Source: Ignavibacteria bacterium UBA5771 (GTDB lineage Bacteria > Bacteroidota > Ignavibacteria > Kapaibacteriales > UBA2268). From it: 15,318 bases of DNA. Made by a program: the position numbers and the translations under genes. The notes below the pieces were generated by a model. That model did not search any database. It saw only the letters and a list, made by a program, of their open reading frames with translations, and was not told where the DNA came from. The stretch lies in NCBI GenBank assembly GCA_002418685.1, contig DIEP01000119.1:1644-16961 (forward strand). Reading direction: 5' to 3'. Of this stretch, positions 6,259-14,100 are shown piece by piece; position 1 is the stretch's first letter, and each line of letters starts with the position of its first letter.

Positions 6259-7560
6259 TCATAATTCAATTCCGAATGGTGCAAGGGCTTTGGAAAATGT
6301 ATTTTTATTTTGACAATAAGATAATACCATACCATAATTTGTGAATGGAATTTGCTGGTTTTCAGCATTTCCAAGTCGGCGAGCATACATTTGCCTGTCA
6401 GTCATACACGAACCGCAATGAATTATCATAGCATATTTATTGAGATTATCAGGGAAAACACGACCGAAGGAAAATTCAAAATTTAATTTTTTTCCGATTC
6501 TTTTTTGCAATAATCGCGGTAATTGAATTGTTCCAATATCATCGCATTTTCGGTTATGATTGCAAGATTCTGCAATTAATACAGTATCATTTTCTTTAAG
6601 ATTATCAATGGCAGCAGTGCTCTCCACCAAATACTGCATATTGCCATAAGTCATAAAGTTCGTCATTATAATTGAAAAAGAAGTGAATGGTATTCCTTCG
6701 GGCGACCATTTTCCAATAATATCAAATGCTTGACTATCTGTAATAATCATTTGTAATCCAACAGACGAATCGCGCAAGCTTTGCACAAGTTTCAAATATC
6801 TCAATTTTTCGCCCTCGACTTCTTGTAAATCGCTTGAACGTGCTTTTGCGAGGCTCATTCGGAATAAAACAGGGGAAATATATTTCCTTAAAAGTCGCTC
6901 GATTACCATCTCTTGAGGACGCAGTAGCCGCAGCTCGGGAGTTTCTTCATCCATTGGGATATTTAATATTACGCATCCATTTTCGGCAAGGCAAGGTAGC
7001 ATCTCGAAATTAATTGGCTCGTATTTGAAATTCTCTAAAATAAATTCAATCAATTTATTTTGATTAGATAAGTCAGAAACATTTAAAATAATGCTTGGCA
7101 CATCAAAATTTTCATCAATTTTCTTTTGCCAAAATTCGATTTCATCTTGAGATAAATTATTTTTATTTTCAAATAAATTATAAATAATAAGCACTTGCTT
7201 ATTTAATTCCATTGCATAATCGAAAAGCTCCTTTTCTGATACTAAGGATTGTTCCTTAATTGCATTCAGAAAATCTATCACAAGGAGACATAAATCTGAT
7301 TCATCAAGAGCAGTCATAGCTTTGCCACGCTTCTTTTCACCAAGTTCTCCTGCTTCATCAATACCTGCTGTATCGAATATTTTCACAGGTCCCAAATCGT
7401 GTATTTCCATTAAAGAGACTACATTATCAGCAGTAGTGCCAGGAGTTGGATCAACAATTGCGAAATCTTTTTGTCCCGTGAGTAAATTGAGCAAACTTGA
7501 TTTGCCCGCATTTGTTTTTCCGATAATGCTAATATTCAATCTTTCTATTCTTTGTGCCAT
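6259..7560 (-). CDS. hydF: HydF, [FeFe]-hydrogenase H-cluster maturation GTPase
   Basis: The 433-residue length is typical of HydF. The N-terminal GTPase domain has a P-loop at 14-21 (GKTNAGKS), PGTTAD at 40-45 and DTAG at 63-66. The C-terminal iron-sulfur domain has the HydF cluster ligands: C333-x-H335 (ESCNHNRKC) and H381-C382-x-x-C385 (IIHCGSC). HydF is the scaffold on which the 2Fe subcluster of [FeFe]-hydrogenase is assembled with the radical-SAM enzymes HydE and HydG before transfer to HydA. Its presence implies an [FeFe]-hydrogenase elsewhere in the genome; none of hydA, hydE or hydG is in the window. The G4 motif expected as NKxD reads NLFE (128-131), so nucleotide specificity may be altered. 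The ATG at 7560 is followed at once by the GTPase beta strand. pdxB lies 69 bases upstream on the same strand, and the two are probably co-transcribed. Confidence 0.92.
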   Translation of the reverse strand: MAQRIERLNISIIGKTNAGKSSLLNLLTGQKDFAIVDPTPGTTADNVVSLMEIHDLGPVKIFDTAGIDEAGELGEKKRGKAMTALDESDLCLLVIDFLNAIKEQSLVSEKELFDYAMELNKQVLIIYNLFENKNNLSQDEIEFWQKKIDENFDVPSIILNVSDLSNQNKLIEFILENFKYEPINFEMLPCLAENGCVILNIPMDEETPELRLLRPQEMVIERLLRKYISPVLFRMSLAKARSSDLQEVEGEKLRYLKLVQSLRDSSVGLQMIITDSQAFDIIGKWSPEGIPFTSFSIIMTNFMTYGNMQYLVESTAAIDNLKENDTVLIAESCNHNRKCDDIGTIQLPRLLQKRIGKKLNFEFSFGRVFPDNLNKYAMIIHCGSCMTDRQMYARRLGNAENQQIPFTNYGMVLSYCQNKNTFSKALAPFGIEL

Positions 7561-7629
7561 ATTAATCTTAATTATAAAAATCTTGCTTCATTGGATATGA
7601 TGCAATGTGGTTTATCATTTACAAGAACC

Positions 7630-8739
7630 TTAAAAAATATTATTGTATAAACTCAAAGTTTCATATCGTTTTGGATAATTTTTCCGTATTTCTTGAAAAA
7701 ATGTCTGCCTTCCTAATTTATCCAATTTAGAAGCTTCGAGCATTTTCTGGAAATCGCCTTCAAAATCACGATTGTCATTTAAAATTCTAAATATTTCCCA
7801 ATAATTATCAATACTTATGTATTTCTTTCCACTATATTTATTTATTTCCTCTATTAAAATATCATAGTTAGGTTTAATACCATAAAAATTTTCAAAATGT
7901 TGGAGAACTTGCATTGTGCCTTTTAATTTTCCATTATACGAATATCCTGCAATGTGCGGAGTTGCAAGAATTGACGAATTAGCTATTTGCGAATTAAAGT
8001 CAGGTTCATTCTCCCAAACATCTATGACGGTTGTGATTTGTTTTTCATCAATAAAATCGAGCAAATCTGCTTCAATTACTACTCCACCGCGAGATGGATG
8101 AATGAACAGCGTCCCTTTTTTAAGATTGTCAAATAAAGAGCGATTGAGTAAATATTTCGTAGGATACTTTCCTGAATTAGTCAGTGGAACATGGTTTGTG
8201 ATGATATCGCATTTTTCAAATATCTCACTAAGATCAGCATATTTGACATAAGGAGGAAAATCAAAATTATTATCATTCAAGGGAGGATCATTTACTAAAA
8301 TATGGAATCCCAATGATTGAGAATAGCGGGCAACCAATTTACCGATATTTCCAAAACCAATTATGCCAATATTAATATTTTCTAATAGAATATTTTTGCT
8401 CATTATCCACTTGATAATTGCATAAATGACATATTCTGCCACGGAATTAGCATTGCATCCCGCTGCAGAAAAATAAGCGATTCGATTTTCCTCTAAATAA
8501 TTTATATCAAAATGATCATAACCGGAAGTTGCTGTTGCAATAAACTTCACATTCGTATTTTCAAGTAATTGGCGATTTGCTTTGACAGTGGAACGAATAA
8601 AAAGTGCGTCTGTATTGTTTTGCTTCAGAGCATTATTATCTATCTTTGTCCAATCGGTTACAATGATTTCGCATTGATTTGTTAAGCATTTATCAATTAA
8701 GGGAATAGAATTATCAGCAATTATATTAATTTTTTTCAT
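7630..8739 (-). CDS. pdxB: PdxB, erythronate-4-phosphate dehydrogenase
   Basis: The 369-residue protein is an NAD-dependent 2-hydroxyacid dehydrogenase. It has the nucleotide-binding GIIGFGNIG (125-133) and the catalytic triad R217 (HPSRGG), E245 (VWENEP) and H262 (TPHIAGY). SAAGCNANSVAEY (91-103), NDPP (150-153) and the extended C-terminal domain after residue 290 are characteristic of PdxB rather than of phosphoglycerate dehydrogenase. It oxidises 4-phospho-D-erythronate to the 2-oxo acid, the second step of DXP-dependent pyridoxal 5'-phosphate synthesis. It acts in the cytoplasm, and serC and pdxA products would follow in the pathway; neither is in this window. The ATG at 8739 gives the normal IIADNSIPL start. 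A second upstream ATG, in a duplicated 10-base unit, is out of frame. hydF follows 69 bases downstream. Confidence 0.9.
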   Translation of the reverse strand: MKKINIIADNSIPLIDKCLTNQCEIIVTDWTKIDNNALKQNNTDALFIRSTVKANRQLLENTNVKFIATATSGYDHFDINYLEENRIAYFSAAGCNANSVAEYVIYAIIKWIMSKNILLENINIGIIGFGNIGKLVARYSQSLGFHILVNDPPLNDNNFDFPPYVKYADLSEIFEKCDIITNHVPLTNSGKYPTKYLLNRSLFDNLKKGTLFIHPSRGGVVIEADLLDFIDEKQITTVIDVWENEPDFNSQIANSSILATPHIAGYSYNGKLKGTMQVLQHFENFYGIKPNYDILIEEINKYSGKKYISIDNYWEIFRILNDNRDFEGDFQKMLEASKLDKLGRQTFFQEIRKNYPKRYETLSLYNNIF

Positions 8740-8750
8740 ATTTTTTCATA
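8731..8750 (-). repeat. Tandem 10-bp duplication over the pdxB start codon
   Basis: TTTTTTCATA occurs twice in a row. Read on the minus strand, each unit supplies TATGAAAAAA. The downstream ATG (8739) begins pdxB; the upstream ATG (8749) is out of frame and opens a seven-codon frame (MKKYEKN) that ends within the first codons of pdxB. Such a duplication could change by slippage and so affect translation initiation; this is inference. Confidence 0.8.
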
Positions 8751-8994
8751 TAATGTTAGAATATTAATGAGCTTATTAGTTATCGAGAGTATGGCTTTGA
8801 TGAAGAAATTCATAGTAAATATATTGAATTTTTTTTGATGTTGTAATAAAGAATCATAATTTGAAAATTTGATTTTATATAATAATAAAATTATATTATT
8901 TTATTATTATTTCAAAATTACGGAACTATTTAATTTTTATTCTTTTTATTCGTCTATAAATCAGATATTTATTGGAAATTATTAGACTTATTTT
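8740..8994. other. AT-rich intergenic region between divergent pdxB and clpB-like genes
   Basis: These 255 bases must hold the promoters for both divergent units. A minus-strand TAATTTTG lies at 8920-8913 and fits a Bacteroidota -7 box, but no -33 TTG is evident. A perfect inverted repeat lies at 8879-8910. No trace of a ClpB N-terminal coding sequence can be read here: the frame of the downstream gene is closed by a TAG at 8983-8985. A 15-codon frame at 8791-8838 is too short to credit. Confidence 0.5.
8879..8910. repeat. Perfect 13-bp AT-only inverted repeat
   Basis: ATAATAATAAAAT (8879-8891) is the exact reverse complement of ATTTTATTATTAT (8898-8910), with a six-base spacer TATATT. It sits between two divergent genes, a position suitable for an operator or a terminator-like structure. 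Its lack of any G or C makes a weak stem and raises the odds of chance. Confidence 0.5.
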
Positions 8995-10314
8995 ATGGAA
9001 ATTCTCAATCCAACACGACAAAGACTTGAAGAAATAGACGAGGAAATTAGTGAATTAAAGAAAAAAGAAGCAGACCTCCGTGAAAAATGGGAATTTGAGA
9101 AGAGTGTAATCCAAAAAATCCAAAATTTAAAAGCAGAAATCGAATCTTCTCGTTTGCAAGCCGAAAATTATGAACGTGAGGGAAATCTTGAAAAAGTTGC
9201 CGAAATCCGCTATAGCAAACTATATGAATTAGAAAAGCAACTCAAAGAAGCAAGCGAACAATACGAAAAAATTCAAAAGAATGGCTCAATGCTTCGTCAA
9301 GAAGTGGGCGAAGAAGAAATTGCCGAGATTGTTTCCAAATGGACAGGGATTCCCGTTGCAAGAATGGTCGAAAGCGAAAGAGTAAAGATTGCGAACATCG
9401 AGCAACGGCTACACGAACGAGTTATTGGACAAAATATCGCGGTGGAAAAGGTCTCAAATGCAATAATACGCTCACGTGCGGGATTGCAAGACAGCAATAA
9501 ACCCATAGGGACATTTTTATTTATAGGTCCCACAGGAGTTGGCAAAACTGAGCTTGCACGCTCACTTGCAACATTTTTATTCGATAATGAATCTGCAATA
9601 GTCCGCATTGATATGAGCGAATATATGGAAAAATTTAGCGTGTCTCGGCTTATTGGCGCTCCTCCTGGATATGTTGGATATGAAGAAGGTGGGCAATTAA
9701 CCGAAGCTGTTCGGCGACGTCCGTATTCGGTGGTTCTTCTTGATGAAATTGAAAAAGCACACACAGATGTATTCAATGTGCTATTGCAAGTGCTTGATGA
9801 TGGAAGATTGACAGATGGCAAAGGAAGAACTGTGAATTTCAGAAATACAATAATAATAATGACATCCAATATCGGGACTGATATTATTCAAGAAAAATTC
9901 TCACTTGTTCGACCCGAAGAATATGATTATGTTTATGATGAAGTGGAAAGTGAAGTGCTGAAGATTTTGCAAGGTATATTGCGACCCGAATTTCTAAATC
10001 GAATTGATGATATAGTGCTTTTTAAACCTTTGACAAAAGACGAAATTGTGGAAATCGCAAAATTACAAGTTGATATTTTGAAAAAGAGATTGGAAGATGA
10101 GAAAATCAATTTAGAAATTACCAACGATGCAATTGAGAGAATCGCAGAACTTGGATATGATCCTAATTTTGGTGCAAGACCACTTAAAAGGGCAATTGAG
10201 CGATATATTACAAATCCACTTGCCAAAGATATTATTTCAGGAAAATTCATTATAAATGATAAAATCACTCTTGGTGTAAATTCGAAAGGAGATTTTTATT
10301 TTGAAAAAAGTTAA
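8995..10314 (+). CDS. ClpB-like protein reduced to partial middle domain plus second AAA+ module
   Basis: The 439-residue protein aligns with the C-terminal half of the ClpB disaggregase (usually about 860 residues). Residues 1-100 are the second half of the middle-domain coiled coil (EKWEFEKSVIQKIQNLK, REGNLEKVAEIRYSKLYELE). Next comes the interdomain EIVSKWTGIPVARM, then a complete AAA+ module: Walker A GPTGVGKT (178-185), pore loop GYVGYE (225-230), Walker B VVLLDE (246-251), sensor 1 near TSN, arginine finger R336 (RPEFLNRID) and sensor 2 GARPLKR (393-399). The N-terminal substrate domain, the first AAA+ module and the first half of the middle domain are missing. A stop at 8983-8985 closes the frame just upstream, so ATG 8995 is the natural start. 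No ClpP-binding loop is evident. It could assist a full ClpB encoded elsewhere, work alone as a single-ring ATPase, or be a recent truncation; its intact motifs favour function. The next gene follows after 52 bases. Confidence 0.85.
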   Translation: MEILNPTRQRLEEIDEEISELKKKEADLREKWEFEKSVIQKIQNLKAEIESSRLQAENYEREGNLEKVAEIRYSKLYELEKQLKEASEQYEKIQKNGSMLRQEVGEEEIAEIVSKWTGIPVARMVESERVKIANIEQRLHERVIGQNIAVEKVSNAIIRSRAGLQDSNKPIGTFLFIGPTGVGKTELARSLATFLFDNESAIVRIDMSEYMEKFSVSRLIGAPPGYVGYEEGGQLTEAVRRRPYSVVLLDEIEKAHTDVFNVLLQVLDDGRLTDGKGRTVNFRNTIIIMTSNIGTDIIQEKFSLVRPEEYDYVYDEVESEVLKILQGILRPEFLNRIDDIVLFKPLTKDEIVEIAKLQVDILKKRLEDEKINLEITNDAIERIAELGYDPNFGARPLKRAIERYITNPLAKDIISGKFIINDKITLGVNSKGDFYFEKS

Positions 10315-10366
10315 TGAATTTTGTGAAAAATTCTTATTTTTAAAAATTTAAAAAAATGTAATTCAA

Positions 10367-11143
10367 ATGTATTATTCCATGCCCTTAACACAGAGATTAC
10401 GCAAAAGCGTTAAGTCTCTATCGCATAAGACATTTCGAGACGAGAAATCTCTTTTTTTAATAGAAGGGGAAAAACTTTGTGGTGATTTATTAAATAGTAA
10501 TTTTGTTGTAGATTTAATAGTAATTAGAGATTTGCCATCTGCCGACATAATAGAAATTCTCGATAAATTTGCGGAAAAAGCAGCACCTATTTATACAGCA
10601 CCAAAATATGTTTTTGACCAGATCACTGACACAAAAACACCCCAAAGCATCATTGCAGTTGCTCAGAAGAAGGAAAACAAACTTGACATAACTCAACCAT
10701 TTATTGCTCTCGATGGGATTTCAGACCCAGGCAATGTTGGCACAATTCTTCGCACCGCTGATTGGTTTGGAATAAATCAGATCATTGTCACAAGCGATTC
10801 AGCAGATATATTTAGCCCAAAAGCAGTTCGGTCATCGATGGGGTCTATATTCCACCTTGATTTTTATGAAACAGATAATCTTCCTGAATTATTAAAGGAG
10901 AAATATCCAAAATTCAAATTATATGCTTCCGATGTGCATTCCGATAAATCTCTTAATGAAATTCAACCCCCAAAGAAATTTGGAATTATTTTTGGTAATG
11001 AATCTCACGGAGTATCAGAAGAAGTTTTGAACTGTGTTGAAAGCACATTTGTAATCGAAGGATATGGAAAGGCAGAATCACTGAATGTGGCGGTAAGTGT
11101 TGGGATCTCTTTGTATCATTTCACACTTAAAAATAAAAAATGA
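10367..11143 (+). CDS. TrmH/SpoU-family RNA 2'-O-methyltransferase
   Basis: The 258-residue protein has a substrate-binding N-terminal domain (LTQRLRKSVKSLSHKTFRDE, then FLIEGEKL at 30-37) and the C-terminal SPOUT fold. Motif 1 is DPGNVGTILRTADWFG (120-135, with N123 and R129), motif 2 is IIFGNESHG (207-215, E212) and motif 3 is AESLNVAVSVG (236-246, N240). These bind S-adenosylmethionine in the trefoil knot and methylate a ribose 2'-OH in rRNA or tRNA. The layout matches the RlmB/TsnR branch, but the target nucleotide cannot be read from sequence. The start may be ATG 10367 or ATG 10379 (residue M5), the latter giving MPLTQRLRKS; neither has a clear Shine-Dalgarno site. It follows the ClpB-like gene by 52 bases and converges on rpoC. 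Confidence 0.9.
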   Translation: MYYSMPLTQRLRKSVKSLSHKTFRDEKSLFLIEGEKLCGDLLNSNFVVDLIVIRDLPSADIIEILDKFAEKAAPIYTAPKYVFDQITDTKTPQSIIAVAQKKENKLDITQPFIALDGISDPGNVGTILRTADWFGINQIIVTSDSADIFSPKAVRSSMGSIFHLDFYETDNLPELLKEKYPKFKLYASDVHSDKSLNEIQPPKKFGIIFGNESHGVSEEVLNCVESTFVIEGYGKAESLNVAVSVGISLYHFTLKNKK

Positions 11144-11152
11144 TATATAAAA

Positions 11153-11189
11153 ATATGTAGGGCAAATTTTTGGAATCTGCCCTACATAT
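11153..11189. terminator. Hairpin between convergent SpoU and rpoC genes
   Basis: ATATGTAGGGCA (11153-11164) pairs perfectly with TGCCCTACATAT (11178-11189) around a 13-base loop, giving a 12-bp stem with a GGGC core. On the minus strand the stem is followed by TTTT and then further T-rich sequence, a good intrinsic terminator for rpoC, whose stop lies seven bases before the stem. On the plus strand the following T-run is poor, so termination of the SpoU gene there is less certain. Confidence 0.8.
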
Positions 11190-11195
11190 ATGAAT

Positions 11196-14100
11196 CTATT
11201 CTTCTATCTCATCAATATCTATATCTTCTAGTTGCGCATCTTCTCCAGGAATATATTCACTTTCTTCATCCTCAATATAATATGAACCTTTGACAAGTTC
11301 AGAACCACTATCATATTCAGGATTGGTCTCGATTTGCTCCTCAACAAAGGTGCGATTAGCTCTTCCGAAAATATCTCCAACATCGCTCTGGATAAGCATA
11401 GATGAGTATCTTCTAAGACCTGTTCCCGCGGGAATTGGTTGTCCAACTATAACATTTTCTTTCAAACCTAAAAATCTATCAACCCTTGCTTGGATTGCTG
11501 CTTCGGATAGCACTCTTGTGGTTTCTTGGAAAGAGGCAGCTGATAACCAGCTATCAGTCGAAAGAGATACTTGAGTAATACCCAAAAGAATTGGTTCTGC
11601 TGTTGCACTTTCAGCTTGGCGTGATTCAGCAGTCTTTTTGGTCTTTTTCTTGATGATTTGATTGACTTCGCGGAATTTCTTTTTAGAAACTAATTGACCT
11701 TCTGAAAATTCCGTATCGCCTGGATCAGTAATGATTACCATAGATTTCAATTTCGAATTACCGGCATCGAAACGAATACGATCGACCAAATCATTTTCAA
11801 GAAATTCAGAATCGCCTGACTCAAGTATGCGAACTTTCTGCATCATCTGTCGAACAATTACCTCGATATGCTTATCGCTAATTTTCACACCTTGCATACG
11901 ATACACATCTTGAATTTCATTGACTAAATATTCTTGAACTGCGAAAGGACCTTTGATGCGAAGAATATCATGCGGATTGATTGGTCCCTCAGTTAATCTA
12001 TCGCCAGCGCGAACTATATCGCCATCTTGCACAAGGATATATTTACCAAAGGCAATATCATATTCACGAACTGTTAAACCATCATGCGAAGTTATAGTCA
12101 AATGTCTTTGACCTCTTCTTGGCTTGCCAAAGGCAACCACACCATCAATCTCTGCAACAACAGCAGGATTTTGTGGAGCTCGAGCTTCAAATAATTCAGT
12201 GACACGTGGCAAACCTCCCGTAATATCAGTCGTTCTGCCAAGGTCTCGTGGAATTTTTGCAAGGTGAGTTCCAACCCCAATAATTTCGGAGTCTTCCACA
12301 CGTAATTGCGCTTTTGATGGAATATTATAAGTTTTAATAACGTTCTCATCATCATCTAGAATTTCGATAGAAGGTGATTTAGTTTTATCTTTGGAATCAA
12401 TAACAAATTTGCTAATATGGCCCGTTTGTTCATCGTTTACTTCTCTGTATGTGACATTATAAATTAAATCTTTAAAACGCAGTCTTCCACCATATTCTGA
12501 GATTATCGTAGAATTATAAGGATCCCATTCATAAAGTATTTGTCCTTTGGTGACATTCTGTCCCTCTTTAATTTTCAATTCTGCACCATAAGATACATCA
12601 TATTTCGTGAGAATTCTATTATTCTCTTCATCAAAAATATTTATTGAACCGCTATGGCTTACGCAAATCATCACTTCACTTTCATCACCTTGATAGCTGA
12701 TATATCTAATATTTTCGAAATTAACTTTGCCATCAAATTTTGCAGTAACAGATGATTGAGCAGCAATCAAGGCGGCAGCACCACCTGTATGGAATGTTCG
12801 TAATGTCAGCTGAGTGCCTGGCTCGCCAATAGATTGCGATGCAATAGTTCCAACGGCTTCACCAATATCCACAAACTTACCTGTGGAAAGATTTCTACCA
12901 TAGCATTTAGCACATACGCCATGTTTTGATTGGCATGTCAAAGCAGATCGGATTTTTACACTTTCAATTGCTGATTGCTCTATTTCGATTGCTAATTCTT
13001 CGTTAATAAGTTCGCCTGCTTTCATAATTACTCTTTCAGTAAGAGGATCAACCACATCAACAAGAGCGACTCTTCCAAGTATGCGTTCGCCAAGCGATTC
13101 TTTAACTTCTTCGCCATCTTTGAGAGCTGTAATATCCACACCTCTAATTGTTCCGCAATCAGGTTCAGAAATAACAAGGTCCTGAGCAACGTCGTGCAAT
13201 CTTCGAGTTAGATAACCCGCATCAGCAGTTTTCAAAGCTGTATCGGCAAGTCCTTTTCGAGCTCCGTGAGTAGAAATAAAATATTCAAGTATTGAAAGCC
13301 CTTCTTTAAAATTAGCAACCACTGGATTTTCAATTAATTCTGATGATGAGCCCGTAGTAGATTTCTTTGGTTTTGCCATTAGACCTCTCATACCTGCAAG
13401 CTGTCGTATTTGCTCTTTTGAACCACGTGCTTGCGAATCAAGCATCATCCAGAATGGATTGAATCCTTGCCTATCTTTTGCTAACTCGCTATATAATTTA
13501 TCAGCTACTCTATTTGTGGCGTTATCCCAAGTATCAATTATTTTATTATATCTTTCATTAAAGCTAAGCACGCCATTTCTGAATGCTTTTTCGAAAGTAT
13601 CGATTTTTTCTTGAGCTTGATCAATAATTTCAGTCTTTTCGGGCGGAATAAGAACATCGTCAATACTTACAGATAGACCACTTATTGTTGCATAATTGAA
13701 TCCAAGGTCCTTCATATCATCAAGGAATTCAACAGTCCGAGCAAGTCCTGCGGAACGGAAACTTTGACCAATAAAAATTCGCAATCTTTTCTTTGTCAAT
13801 AATTCATTGATATATCCGAGTTCTGTGGGGACAATCTGATTGAAAATAACTCTTCCAACAGTTGTTTCTATTAATTTTTTATTAATGCGAATTTTGATTT
13901 TTGTTCCGACTTCCACTTTATCTGAATTCATTGCGCTGATCATTTCTTCGATGTTGCTGAACATTTTACCTTCACCGATTGCACCGGGCCTATTTTTCGT
14001 TAAATAATAAAGACCAAGAACCATATCTTGAGAAGGAACAGCGATTGGGTCGCCATTCTGCGTATGCATAATATTATTTGGTGCGAGCATAAGAAGCAAA

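Noticed and set aside
8791..8838. 15-codon frame MALMKKFIVNILNFF with an upstream GAGAG
   Set aside because: It is too short, AT-rich and isolated; such frames are expected by chance here.
8740..8994. Possible decayed N-terminal half of ClpB upstream of 8995
   Set aside because: Neither the first AAA+ module nor the N-domain can be recognised in any frame, and the region is too short to hold them.
9297..9869. 190-codon minus-strand frame within the ClpB-like gene
   Set aside because: It is a Ser/Thr-rich shadow of a gene whose sense-strand motifs are unambiguous.
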